64,000 nucleotides of DNA from Bradyrhizobium sp. CSA207 (GTDB taxonomy: Bacteria; Pseudomonadota; Alphaproteobacteria; Rhizobiales; Xanthobacteraceae). The position numbers and the translations under genes are program-made. Positions within the stretch are counted from its first letter, which is position 1. Every line of letters starts with the position of its first letter. The DNA lies in assembly GCF_029051685.1 (NCBI RefSeq), contig NZ_JAACFT010000004.1:1-64000 (forward strand), written 5' to 3'. Shown in pieces: positions 1 through 8,156 of this stretch. Under the pieces are notes generated by a model that did not search any database, was not told the origin of the DNA, and saw nothing but the letters and a program-made list of their open reading frames with translations.

Positions 1-168
1 TAATCGTCCACACGTGGCGGAAGGAAGCTTGGCTGATCCCGGCTGATGCCGGTCTTGAAAGTGCGATTCGCCATGCCGAATCGTACCCTCGTTTGCTCAA
101 ATGAAGATGAAATTCTTGCCCAGTCTCTTCGCTCCATCCGGGCTACGGCACTACGGCGGAGAAAAATA
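1..168. other. Left edge, no gene recognised
   Basis: This is sequence beyond the 3' end of the glycosyltransferase gene. A long plus-strand reading frame starts here and runs antisense through that gene, but its Arg/His/Asp/Gln-rich translation is what the complement of a GC-rich gene normally gives. I see no promoter or RNA. Confidence 0.5.
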
Positions 169-1818
169 TTACGGCGCCGGGATCGACAGCAGGCTGGAAA
201 TGCTGCGACCGCGGATGTCGTAGACGCGGGCGAACACGACGTCGTCGCGCTTGATCTCGACCAAGACCGGCGCGGTGAGGCCCTTGCAGTAGAACTCGCC
301 GAGCGTCATCGCGAAATCGGCCGCATTGGAATCCCAGCCGATGGTGAAGTCGGGCCCGAGCGCAACCTGCGCCGGGCGCTGCGGGCCGCACACCGCGACC
401 TTCCATTTGCGATTGCCCGGGGCCACTTCCTGCCGCTCGACCAGCTGCTCGCGCAGTTCGTCGGAAGCCTGCTTCAGCGCCAGGCCCCAATAGTCCAGCA
501 TGAAGCGATCGTCGGCGCCGCGCACGGTGCCGGCGATGTGGTTGAAATGTGTGTACTGATAGGGATGCAGCCGGATCATCTCGGCGAGCGACAGCGCGAG
601 GCCGAAGCAGAAGGTGGCGAGCACGACCGGCTGCCAGGTGCGGTGGTTGGCGCGCAGGCGCTCCATGACCCAGCCGAAGGCGACGCCGCCGAGCACCGCC
701 ATCGGCGGGATCACGAAGACGAAATGGCGGATGCCGTTGTAGAGCGCCGGCCGCTTCACCATTGCGATCGCGAGCGGCAGGGTCGCTGCGAGCGTCAGCA
801 TCAGCAGGATGGTCTTGCGGCGCCCCGGGACCTCGGGTCGCGGCAGCAGCGCGAAGGTGCCGACCACGGCGCCGACCATCAGCACCAGCATCACTTCCGG
901 AAGCTGGAGCGCGAACAGCGTCGGCAGATAGGACCAGGGCATGTCGGGCACGGACACGATCGCGCCGTCGAACATCTCCTTCCAGGGCTTTTCGAAGAAG
1001 TGCGAGAAATAGGTCAAAGCCTCGAACGGATTGCCGGGCTCCATGATCGACCACGGCCAGATCAGCCCCATCACGAGGTAGCCGAGCACGAGGCCGGGCA
1101 GCAGGATGTAGACGACATGGGCGAAGCGGCGGACCGCCTCGCGCAGGCCCTCGCTGCGCAGTTCCTCGAGGAACAGCGGGATGAAGCCGATCATGGCGTA
1201 GACCAGCGCGAGCCCACCGAGAATGCGCGAGCCGATCGCCAGGCCCGCGCCGAGGCCGACGATCAGGATCGTGCGCGGCGAAGGCTGCGGATATTCCTCG
1301 GCGAGCCGGACGAGGCCGAGCATCAGGATGATCATCGAGACCGCGAAGGGCGCATCCTTCGGGTTCATGAACATGTGGCCATAGAAGATCGGGCACAGCG
1401 CGAGCAGCAGCAGCGCCGCGAGACCTGCGAGCGGACCGCCGATGCGGCGGCCGAGCCGCCAAGTCACGGCAAGTCCGATCAAGCCGACGATGGCGCCGAC
1501 CAGGCGGCGCGTCTCGAACAGCTCGAGCGGAATGATCTTGTGCAGCAGGGCCGCGACCATGTCGAAGCCGCCGCCATACATATAGAGGTTGGCAAACGAG
1601 AGCGCGGCGGTGTCCTTGAAGCCGGAACCGAACATGCGCAGCAGCAGGTCGGCATATTCGGCGTGGGTGTAGTCGTCCCAGCCGAGCCCGTAGTCACGGA
1701 AGGTCAGGCCTGCGGTGACGGCGACCGCGGCCAGCACCAGCATGGCGAGATCGTCGCAAGTCCGTTCGATCGAGCGCCGAAGAGGCGTATCGATCGCCGA
1801 AGTCGTGATGGATGTCAT
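169..1818 (-). CDS. Glycosyltransferase family 39-like integral membrane protein
   Basis: This 549-residue polytopic membrane protein has a cytoplasmic N-terminus, a first membrane segment near residues 25-40 and a Trp-Asp-Asp motif at 47-49 in the first external loop. That is where PMT/ArnT-type (GT-C) enzymes carry their catalytic acidic residue. Many further hydrophobic segments follow (about 95-150, 170-240, 280-400), and a soluble tail lies after about residue 450. The family transfers a sugar from a polyprenyl-phosphate donor to lipid or protein on the periplasmic side; the acceptor cannot be told. It stands alone, with nothing suggesting an operon. The start is the ATG just before a hydrophilic leader that precedes the first helix. 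Confidence 0.8.
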   Translation of the reverse strand: MTSITTSAIDTPLRRSIERTCDDLAMLVLAAVAVTAGLTFRDYGLGWDDYTHAEYADLLLRMFGSGFKDTAALSFANLYMYGGGFDMVAALLHKIIPLELFETRRLVGAIVGLIGLAVTWRLGRRIGGPLAGLAALLLLALCPIFYGHMFMNPKDAPFAVSMIILMLGLVRLAEEYPQPSPRTILIVGLGAGLAIGSRILGGLALVYAMIGFIPLFLEELRSEGLREAVRRFAHVVYILLPGLVLGYLVMGLIWPWSIMEPGNPFEALTYFSHFFEKPWKEMFDGAIVSVPDMPWSYLPTLFALQLPEVMLVLMVGAVVGTFALLPRPEVPGRRKTILLMLTLAATLPLAIAMVKRPALYNGIRHFVFVIPPMAVLGGVAFGWVMERLRANHRTWQPVVLATFCFGLALSLAEMIRLHPYQYTHFNHIAGTVRGADDRFMLDYWGLALKQASDELREQLVERQEVAPGNRKWKVAVCGPQRPAQVALGPDFTIGWDSNAADFAMTLGEFYCKGLTAPVLVEIKRDDVVFARVYDIRGRSISSLLSIPAP

Positions 1819-2031
1819 GGCTATTGGTGACCCGGAATCCCCTCTTGGCCCTGCTGGTGCGCATGGGCCTCAACCCCGGTCTCCCTATAGCGCAGTTCCA
1901 TTACCAAGTAATTGGGCATTATGGCTAAATTCCTGTGCGACGCAGCAAACCCGGGAAACTCCACAGCACACCATAGCTAGCGGGCCGTAGCTGAAGGGAA
2001 TGTGAATAAGTCACTGATATCCTTTCCTTTA

Positions 2032-2056
2032 GGAACGCTGCCGACAATTGGACGTT
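2032..2056 (+). promoter_or_regulatory. EcfG-type general stress promoter
   Basis: GGAAC at 2032-2036 and CGTT at 2053-2056 are separated by exactly 16 bases. This matches the alphaproteobacterial EcfG consensus GGAAC-N16/17-CGTT. It lies about 75 bases before the ATG at 2131, an ordinary leader length. Confidence 0.65.
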
Positions 2057-2130
2057 GGCCAGGAACACAGTATGACGGTATCGTAGGCGTAACGTGTGCC
2101 GCGTGTGGGTGCGCGGCCGGGGGTGGTTAG

Positions 2131-2991
2131 ATGGTCTTGGCATTGCTGATCGCGGGGATCGTCGCCGTTGTGGCGGGCCTCCTTGCGATCGTTTTCGGCT
2201 ACACGGTCAGGGATTTCAGCCTCGGCAGTACCCTCATAATCTCCGGGACGATCGGCGTCTGCTCCGGGATGTTACTGGTCGGCCTCCACATTGTGGCGCT
2301 GGAGCTGAAGGGTATCGCTCGCCGGCTGGCCGGTTCGGCGGCGCCATCGGACGTTCGGGTCCGGCCGGTACTGCCCTCGGGGTTCGCGATGCCCGGGTCG
2401 GTTGCGACCGAGCCCGTGCCTGCTCCGACGCTGCATGTCGAACCGCCGGCGCGGCCATCGACCGCCGCGCCGCCGCCGTGGCAGAGCGAGGCGGCCGCTC
2501 GCGAGCGGCCGCGCGGCGAGGTTCCGGCAGAGCCGGAAGCGCCTCCGCCGGTGGCGGAAGTACCGCGCCGGCGCAATCTGCTGTTCGCCTCGACCTCGCG
2601 CAAGGAGCGCGAGCGCGCGCAGGCGAAAGGGACGGACGGCCTGCCGCCGCAGTTGCCTGAGGAGTCCGGGGAGCCTGCAGCGCCGGAGGTCCCGCCTGCG
2701 AGCTTCGATGATGCCTGGCCGAAGCAGGACCGTGCGCGGCCATCGGACCCGGCCGTGTCGCGGCGCTCGCCGCCGCGTACCCCCTCGACCTTCGAGCCCG
2801 CTCCGCCTCAGCCTGAACCGGAGCTACCGCCGGCCGAGCAGCCGCAGGTCACCGTGCTCAAATCCGGCGTCGTCGACGGCATGGCCTATTCGCTCTATTC
2901 CGACGGCTCGATCGAGGCGCAGATGCCTGAAGGCATGATGCGCTTTGCCTCGATCGACGAGCTGCGGGCCCATCTCGACCAGCGGTCTTGA
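2131..2991 (+). CDS. Membrane-anchored Pro-rich protein of unknown function
   Basis: The 286-residue protein has two N-terminal hydrophobic segments (about residues 2-22 and 32-56). A long Pro/Ala/Glu/Arg-rich, probably disordered region runs from about 70 to 240. It ends in a short folded block with a Leu-Lys-Ser-Gly-Val-Val-Asp-Gly-Met-Ala-Tyr-Ser-Leu-Tyr-Ser pattern, which is likely the conserved functional part facing the cytoplasm. A GGGGGTGG stretch precedes the ATG. The EcfG-type promoter upstream suggests general-stress control. I recognise no named domain. Confidence 0.75.
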   Translation: MVLALLIAGIVAVVAGLLAIVFGYTVRDFSLGSTLIISGTIGVCSGMLLVGLHIVALELKGIARRLAGSAAPSDVRVRPVLPSGFAMPGSVATEPVPAPTLHVEPPARPSTAAPPPWQSEAAARERPRGEVPAEPEAPPPVAEVPRRRNLLFASTSRKERERAQAKGTDGLPPQLPEESGEPAAPEVPPASFDDAWPKQDRARPSDPAVSRRSPPRTPSTFEPAPPQPEPELPPAEQPQVTVLKSGVVDGMAYSLYSDGSIEAQMPEGMMRFASIDELRAHLDQRS

Positions 2992-3150
2992 GCAGCCGGC
3001 GGATCAAGTAAAGCGTCGTCTTCATTTCACTTCGTCAGTCATCAGCTCATATTGGTCAGTCGTCACAGTTCAGCCGAACGTATTGTTGACACGGAATACT
3101 TTGGCGTCGTCAATCCGATGCGACAGACGCAAGGCGGAGAGGTCGGGTCC

Positions 3151-3567
3151 ATGTCGGATGCCGCGGGCAAGAGTTTCATCGAGCTGACGGCGAACATCGT
3201 GTCGGCCTATCTCAGCAACAATCCAACGCCGGCCGCCGAGATTTCAAATCTCATCAGCCAGGTGCACGGCGCATTGGTGCGGGTGTCGTCGGGTCGCACG
3301 GAACCGGCGCCGCTCGAGCCGGCGAAACCGGCGGTATCGTTGAAGAAGTCGATTGCGCCGGACTATCTCGTCTGTCTGGAAGACGGCAAGCGTTTCAAGT
3401 CGCTCAAGCGCCATTTGCGCACCCAGTACAACATGACGCCGGAACAATATCGCGAGAAGTGGGGCCTGCCGGCCGACTATCCCATGGTCGCGCCGAACTA
3501 TGCGGTGGCGCGCTCGCAATTGGCGAAGAAGATGGGGCTGGGACAGCAGCAGCGGAAGCGGAAGTAG
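3151..3567 (+). CDS. mucR: MucR family transcriptional regulator
   Basis: This 138-residue Ros/MucR protein is a DNA-binding regulator that in rhizobia controls exopolysaccharide, motility and symbiosis genes. The zinc-finger region shows Cys75, Asp78 and His88. The usual second His, three residues further on, is Gln92 (Arg-His-Leu-Arg-Thr-Gln-Tyr-Asn), so the site is incomplete by the classical C-X2-[CD]-X9-H-X3-H rule. Some Ros homologues are known to fold without zinc. After it comes the family block with MTPEQYREKWGLPADYPMVA. I chose the ATG at 3151, which has GGAGAGG just upstream, because in-frame starts further upstream add a tail unlike the family. Confidence 0.9.
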   Translation: MSDAAGKSFIELTANIVSAYLSNNPTPAAEISNLISQVHGALVRVSSGRTEPAPLEPAKPAVSLKKSIAPDYLVCLEDGKRFKSLKRHLRTQYNMTPEQYREKWGLPADYPMVAPNYAVARSQLAKKMGLGQQQRKRK

Positions 3568-3571
3568 CCTC

Positions 3572-4000
3572 TCACGAAGCCTCGGCCAGCGCCTCTTTCG
3601 CGTCGGTCTTGATGCGTTCGACCATCGAGCGCAGGCCGTTGGAGCGCTGCGGCGTCAGGTGATCGCGAAAGCCGAACTCGTCGAAGACGGCAATCGCGTC
3701 GGTCGCGAGAATCTCCTGCGGCGTTCGGCCCGAATAGAGCGCGAGCACGATCGCGACCAGCCCGCGCACAATATGGGCGTCACTGTCGCCGCGATATTTC
3801 AGGACCGGCGCGCCGCCATCGCGCTCGACATGTCTGGCCAGCCAGACCTGGCTGACGCAGCCCTGCACCTTGTTTGCGGCGGAATGCTCGGCCTCGGGCA
3901 TCGGTTCCAGGGTGCGGCCGAGCTCGATGACGTACCGGTAGCGGTCGTCCCACTCGTCCAGAAGCTCGAAATTGTCCCTGATTTCGTCGATCGTCGTCAT
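3572..4000 (-). CDS. sufE: SufE family cysteine desulfurase activator
   Basis: SufE takes the persulfide sulfur from the cysteine desulfurase SufS and passes it to the Fe-S scaffold in the cytoplasm. The 142-residue length is typical. The sulfur-accepting Cys48 lies in Val-Gln-Gly-Cys-Val-Ser-Gln-Val-Trp, followed by the family patterns Asp-Ser-Asp-Ala-His-Ile-Val-Arg-Gly and Leu-Thr-Pro-Gln-Arg-Ser-Asn-Gly. It converges on mucR, with four bases between the two stop codons. No other suf gene is nearby. Confidence 0.93.
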   Translation of the reverse strand: MTTIDEIRDNFELLDEWDDRYRYVIELGRTLEPMPEAEHSAANKVQGCVSQVWLARHVERDGGAPVLKYRGDSDAHIVRGLVAIVLALYSGRTPQEILATDAIAVFDEFGFRDHLTPQRSNGLRSMVERIKTDAKEALAEAS

Positions 4001-4614
4001 GCTGGCCTAGGTTCCCGTTCAGACCAATATAGGGACGCGGCGACGTGAAATCGATAGGGTTTGGCAACCAATCTTAGGCGCCGGGACGCGAGCTCATGAA
4101 ACGAAGTGATGCTGCAATACTTTGCCACGACAGCGTTTTGAGCGCGGTAGTCGATGCCGAGCAAAAAACTCAGCGTCTTCTCTAACGTCAGAAGTCGATG
4201 TTATCGGTGTGCAACCTGAGCACCGGCAGACGAAATGGAGCCAACGCCGTCAAGGCGAACAGGCTTCGTACCGAAGTCCATGTAGTTGCACTCAGTCTTA
4301 GCTAACAAATTCGATCGAGCGGTGTTCCAGATCAAGGCCAGCCACCCAGCTCGACGGTTGTAGCTACCGGTAAGGTAGATGACTTCAGGGCACCGCTACC
4401 GTGCAAGACAAGGCCTGCGCTGGCTTAAGCTATTGCGTAGCTCCTAGACGCGGTGCTCTCTCTGGCCCCGCGCGACCTACAGAGACCCCTCCAGATCGAC
4501 GTCGAAAATTCATTGTAATTCAAGGGAGTACGGGTCAATTTGTCCGCTATCCGTTCAAGTTGTGGCAATTGCGGAACACTCACTAATGGTTTATTTCGGG
4601 AACGAGAGAGGCCA
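4001..4614. other. Long intergenic region, no gene recognised
   Basis: About 600 bases between sufE and the NYN promoter hold no convincing reading frame or RNA gene. The composition is visibly less GC-rich than the flanks. Together with the NYN gene this looks like acquired DNA, which is an inference from base composition only. Confidence 0.5.
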
Positions 4615-4652
4615 TTGACGGTTAGTTAAATACGTCCCTATATACGGGACGT
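4615..4652 (+). promoter_or_regulatory. Sigma-70-type promoter with its -10 box inside a palindrome
   Basis: TTGACG (4615-4620) and TATATA (4639-4644) are separated by 18 bases and form a near-consensus housekeeping promoter. The -10 box sits between perfect 7-base inverted arms, ACGTCCC (4632-4638) and GGGACGT (4646-4652). This arrangement is typical of an operator where a dimeric repressor would occlude RNA polymerase. The binding protein is unknown. Confidence 0.7.
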
Positions 4653-4660
4653 GAATAGCC

Positions 4661-4708
4661 CCCCGTCGGACATGGCCAGCAATGGTCCCCGACGGGGTTT
4701 TCATTTTT
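4661..4708 (+). terminator. Attenuator-like hairpin in the NYN leader
   Basis: CCCCGTCGG (4661-4669) pairs perfectly over 9 bp with CCGACGGGG (4689-4697). It is followed by TTTTCATTTTT, the layout of an intrinsic terminator. It lies about 10 bases after the predicted transcription start and ends exactly at the ATG at 4709. It could therefore act as a leader attenuator, or terminate a transcript of roughly 55 nt. Confidence 0.65.
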
Positions 4709-5242
4709 ATGGCTATTACAGACGAACCGGCGATAAAGAGTGTTATGGCCTTTTTTGATGGCCAGAATCTTTACCAGCACGCCAAAGACGCGTTCGGCCA
4801 TCACCACCCAAACTACGACCCTGTCAAATTGCACAAAGCAGTTTGCGAAGCGAAGGGTTGGCGCGCTACGCTTACGCGCTTCTACACTGGCGTTCCGAAT
4901 GCCATCGAGAGTCCAATGTGGACCGCATATTGGGCTAACCGTGTACTAGCCCTTAAGCGCGCTGGAGTTCATGTCACCACGCGGCCCCTACGATACCGAC
5001 GAGCCGCTGTAGTAGATCACAACGGTGATCCCGTTCTCGAAGAAGACGGTCAACCAGTGGTTTCCGTAACTCCCCAGGAGAAGGGTATTGATGTGCGACT
5101 TGCACTCGACTTGGTTAGTTGCGCGCGCACAAAGCAATTCGATATCGCTCTGATTTTCAGCCAAGACCAAGATTTGCAAGAAGTCGTCCAGGAAATTGCG
5201 GACATCGCGAAAGAGCAGGACCGTTGGATACGAGTGGCCTGA
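4709..5242 (+). CDS. NYN-domain (LabA-like PIN) nuclease-like protein, cut short by TGA
   Basis: NYN domains are PIN-like predicted metal-dependent RNases. Visible motifs are Phe-Phe-Asp-Gly-Gln-Asn-Leu near the N-terminus (first acidic residue), Lys-Gly-Ile-Asp-Val-Arg-Leu-Ala-Leu-Asp (second) and Ile-Phe-Ser-Gln-Asp-Gln-Asp (third). The frame stops at TGA 5240-5242 just after Trp-Ile-Arg-Val-Ala. The same frame continues with recognisable family sequence to 5365 (next entry). From memory of the family, a Cys normally occupies the TGA position. The start at 4709 is preferred because an ATG at 4682 lies inside the terminator-like hairpin. As read, the product is 177 residues and lacks the last acidic motif, so it may be inactive unless the TGA is read through. 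Confidence 0.8.
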   Translation: MAITDEPAIKSVMAFFDGQNLYQHAKDAFGHHHPNYDPVKLHKAVCEAKGWRATLTRFYTGVPNAIESPMWTAYWANRVLALKRAGVHVTTRPLRYRRAAVVDHNGDPVLEEDGQPVVSVTPQEKGIDVRLALDLVSCARTKQFDIALIFSQDQDLQEVVQEIADIAKEQDRWIRVA

Positions 5243-5365
5243 GCGTTCCCCGGCGGTCCGAACGCTTCATCGGGCCGCGGAATTGACAAGACTGACTGGT
5301 TCAAAATGGATCAGGAATTTTACGACAAATGTCTTGATCCGTGGGACTACCGACCCAAAAAATAG
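5243..5365 (+). pseudogene. In-frame 3' remainder of the NYN gene after the TGA
   Basis: Forty codons in the same frame as the upstream NYN gene, ending at TAG 5363-5365, encode the usual family C-terminus. It begins Ala-Phe-Pro-Gly-Gly-Pro and continues with Arg-Gly-Ile-Asp-Lys-Thr-Asp-Trp-Phe-Lys and Asp-Pro-Trp-Asp-Tyr-Arg-Pro. The Asp of the Thr-Asp-Trp motif is expected to complete the PIN active site. One base change (TGA to TGC or TGT) would restore a full-length protein of about 218 residues. Confidence 0.75.
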
Positions 5366-5406
5366 AAGGCCTAATTCGCATCTGCGGGTGGCCTGTTTCG
5401 GTCATC

Positions 5407-5841
5407 CTAATTCGCAGCCGTCGGGCCGCGCCATTCCAGCGCGAGGTCGTCCTGGGTCAGGGTATCGCGCGGCGTCTCGCTCGATGCGGTATCGCCGTCG
5501 CCGGCCAACGCGATCGAGCCGGTGTGGTCGGGCGCCTTCTTGTCGCTCTTGTCGTTCTTGTCGTTGGTGATGTGCTCTTTCTTGTCGTTGATGATCTGAT
5601 AGATCTTGCGCGCGCCGTCCTGCGCACGCTGGCCGATGATGGTCGCGGCCTGACCGCCGACCTCGCAGGCCGCCGGCTGGCGCTTGCAGAACTGGCTGAC
5701 GTCGGAGACGGCCGCGGTCGCAGCCTGCACCGCATCGGCGGCGCCGATCTGCGGCAGCTTGTCCGATTCGGGCGTCTTGTCCCGCGGCAGGAGCACCAGC
5801 ACCAGCCCGAGCCAGAATGTGATGCGGAGCAGAAAGCGCAT
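5407..5841 (-). CDS. DUF5330 domain protein
   Basis: This 144-residue protein starts with a hydrophobic signal or anchor segment (about residues 4-19). A soluble part follows with a Cys pair in Gln-Phe-Cys-Lys-Arg-Gln-Pro-Ala-Ala-Cys, as in rhizobial DUF5330 proteins. The C-terminal half is rich in Lys, Asp and Thr and looks disordered. It is probably periplasmic; the function is unknown. I chose the ATG at 5841 because the hydrophobic segment follows directly and AGGTCG precedes it; the frame upstream encodes nothing family-like. Confidence 0.8.
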   Translation of the reverse strand: MRFLLRITFWLGLVLVLLPRDKTPESDKLPQIGAADAVQAATAAVSDVSQFCKRQPAACEVGGQAATIIGQRAQDGARKIYQIINDKKEHITNDKNDKSDKKAPDHTGSIALAGDGDTASSETPRDTLTQDDLALEWRGPTAAN

Positions 5842-6248
5842 CTTGCGACCTGTAATGTTAGATCCCGCCGCGGCGATCCCCGCAGGCGTCCGACCTAGCA
5901 ATCCTCGATAAATCGCAAGTGATTGCCTTCCGCTTAATTCACGGAAAATTTGCGCAAAATTCCTCGCAATCGGCAGCCTCGTAAATTTTCGGTTGACGCG
6001 CCCGCCCGTGATCGACCGGCTGCGCGCGTCTACCAATTCGAAACCATGACGCCGGGCGCGAAACCCTGTGTTCACCATCCCCGATGAAGACCTCGTCGAA
6101 TTATCTAAAATGCTCCGTGATGGCGCGGGGGTTCGACGGCAGGCCGGACGGCCTTAGCACTCGTTTAAGGTCGCTCTGACACGGTGGCTCAACGATAAGG
6201 AGGCGTTCCGGCGCGTCTTCCAGACGATTGAGCCGAAGCGCGAGACCC
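5842..6248. other. Divergent intergenic region
   Basis: About 400 bases separate the divergent DUF5330 and sensor kinase genes. The region is AT-richer around 5930-5990 and presumably carries both promoters, but I could not assign clear boxes. AAGGAGG at 6199-6205 is not followed by a well-placed start codon. Confidence 0.4.
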
Positions 6249-8156
6249 GTGACAGTTTTGAGTATCATCCGCGATTGTCTCGATGCACTGCTGCATCCCT
6301 CCGCGCGTTACGATGCGCTGACGCGGGCGCGTCATCGTGCCTTCATGGCGCCGAGGCTGCTCGGAAGCCTGGCGGCGTTTGCCGCATTTCCGGTCTATCT
6401 TGCCATGCGCGGCGCGCCGAGCGCGATCGAGGTTGCCGCCTTCGCTTGGCTGATCGCGCCGATCCTGTTGTCCTGGTTCCTGTCGCGCACCGGCCGCTAC
6501 GAAGGTGCGCATGTATTGTCGTCGTTGGCGCTCGCGGGCCTGATCATGGCGATCGCGGCGACGACCGGCGGGATCGAATCATTCGCCGCGGTCTGGCTGG
6601 TCGTGGTTCCATTGGAAGCCGCGCTGTCGGCCTCGCGCCGCGTCGCGGCCTTCGCCTCGCTGCTTGCGCTGTCCTGCGCGGGGATCCTGATCCTCGTCAG
6701 CCAGCTCGGCTGGTTGCCCGGCGACGCCAGCGCCGCAGAACGCGGCGTGCTGATGGCGTTCGGCGTCGCGTCGGCGACGCTCTACGCGGCGGGCCTCGCC
6801 TTCGGTGCGGAGTCGCTTGCGCGCACCAGCGTTGCGCTGCTGTCGCGCGAAGAAGACCGCTATCGCCTGCTTGCGCGCAATATGAGCGACGTCATTTCGC
6901 GGCATCAACGCAACGGCGCGGTGCAGTTCATCTCGCCTGCCGTCGAGAGCATGCTCGGCTTGCCCGTCGCGCAACTGCTCGGCCACGGTCTGTTCGACCG
7001 CGTCCACGTCGCCGATCGCCCGGCTTATCTCACTGCGCTATCGGACGCTGCGCGCGGCGACGTCCGCAGCGTCGAATTCCGGCTGCGCCAGGAGAAGGCC
7101 GCTCCTGAGCGCGGTCAGGTCGATTTCATCTGGGTCGAGATGCGCTGCCGGCCGCTCGAGCTGGATCCGGGTCGCCAGAATCTTGACCGGCAAGATCTTG
7201 ACCGGCAGAATCTTGACCGCAAAGTCATGGGCGAGGTCGATGTCGTCGCCGTGATGCGCGACGTCACCGATCGCAAGCTTGGCGAGCAGGCACTCGATCA
7301 GGCACGTAGTGCCGCGGAGGCGGCCGATGCCGCCAAGACGCGGTTCCTCGCCACCATGAGCCACGAGCTGCGTACGCCTCTCAACGCCATCATCGGCTTC
7401 TCCGAGATGATCGCGCAGGAGCATACCTTGATGTTAGGGGCGGCTCAACGCAAGGAATATGCCCAGCTCATCAACGATTCCGGCCAGCATCTGCTGTCCG
7501 TCGTCAACGGCATTCTCGACATGTCGAAGATGGAATCGGGCAATTTCGAGATTGCGTCGGAGCCGTTCGCTCCGCGCGCCTCGCTCATGCACTGCTGCAA
7601 TCTGCTGGCGCTGAAGGCGCGGGAAAACGGCATCGATCTGATCACCGATGCGCCGCAGGATTTGCCGGTGATGACCGGCGATCCGCGCGCCTTCAAGCAG
7701 ATCGTGCTCAACCTCGTCGCCAATGCCATCAAGTTCACCGAGCGCGGCGGTCAGGTCACCGTCAATGCGGCGGTGTCGGGTTCGCAGCTCACGCTGCGCG
7801 TCAGCGACACCGGTGTCGGCATCGCGCCGGACGATCTCAAGCGTATCGGGGCCCCGTTCTTTCAGGCCGGCAAGACCTATCAGCGCCGCCACGAAGGCAC
7901 CGGCCTCGGACTTTCCATTGTGAAGAGTTTGGTGGCGTTGCATCTCGGCGAATTGACGGTACAAAGCAGGCTCGGCGAGGGTACTGCCGTCACCGTCAGA
8001 CTGCCGCTCGTCTACACGCCGCCGCAGGCCAAGACGCCTGAAAAAGCGGCCGAGAACAAGATCGCGACGCTGACGCCGGTGCTGCGCCAGGAACCTCATG
8101 ACCCACTGCAAGACCAACTTCAAGACCAACCTGCTCTGGTGAAGAAAAGTGCCTAA
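6249..8156 (+). CDS. PAS-domain membrane sensor histidine kinase
   Basis: The roughly 635-residue kinase has about six hydrophobic segments in the first 190 residues and a PAS-like domain at about 205-300. The HisKA dimerisation domain carries the phospho-accepting His372 in Ser-His-Glu-Leu-Arg-Thr-Pro-Leu-Asn. The HATPase domain shows Asn-Leu-Val-Ala-Asn-Ala-Ile-Lys-Phe-Thr, Asp-Thr-Gly-Val-Gly-Ile and Gly-Thr-Gly-Leu-Gly-Leu-Ser. The overall plan (membrane block, PAS, DivJ/PleC-type kinase core) resembles cell-cycle kinases of the class, but that assignment is an inference. No response regulator is adjacent. The start could be GTG 6249 or TTG 6228. A three-unit 15-bp repeat sits between PAS and HisKA. 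Confidence 0.85.
   Translation: MTVLSIIRDCLDALLHPSARYDALTRARHRAFMAPRLLGSLAAFAAFPVYLAMRGAPSAIEVAAFAWLIAPILLSWFLSRTGRYEGAHVLSSLALAGLIMAIAATTGGIESFAAVWLVVVPLEAALSASRRVAAFASLLALSCAGILILVSQLGWLPGDASAAERGVLMAFGVASATLYAAGLAFGAESLARTSVALLSREEDRYRLLARNMSDVISRHQRNGAVQFISPAVESMLGLPVAQLLGHGLFDRVHVADRPAYLTALSDAARGDVRSVEFRLRQEKAAPERGQVDFIWVEMRCRPLELDPGRQNLDRQDLDRQNLDRKVMGEVDVVAVMRDVTDRKLGEQALDQARSAAEAADAAKTRFLATMSHELRTPLNAIIGFSEMIAQEHTLMLGAAQRKEYAQLINDSGQHLLSVVNGILDMSKMESGNFEIASEPFAPRASLMHCCNLLALKARENGIDLITDAPQDLPVMTGDPRAFKQIVLNLVANAIKFTERGGQVTVNAAVSGSQLTLRVSDTGVGIAPDDLKRIGAPFFQAGKTYQRRHEGTGLGLSIVKSLVALHLGELTVQSRLGEGTAVTVRLPLVYTPPQAKTPEKAAENKIATLTPVLRQEPHDPLQDQLQDQPALVKKSA
7176..7220 (+). repeat. Three tandem 15-bp units inside the kinase gene
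   Basis: The unit CAGAATCTTGACCGG occurs at 7176-7190, 7191-7205 and 7206-7220 with one or two changes per copy. It encodes a repeated Gln-Asn/Asp-Leu-Asp-Arg pentapeptide in the linker between the PAS and HisKA domains. Units are a multiple of three, so copy-number change would keep the frame. Confidence 0.85.

Noticed and set aside
46..1830. A 594-codon plus-strand open frame
   Set aside because: It is fully antisense to the glycosyltransferase gene; its His/Arg/Asp/Gln-rich translation is the usual complement of GC-rich coding DNA.
4600..4624. GGAAC-N16-GGTT upstream of the NYN gene
   Set aside because: The -10 part is GGTT rather than CGTT, and a much better sigma-70-type promoter overlaps it.
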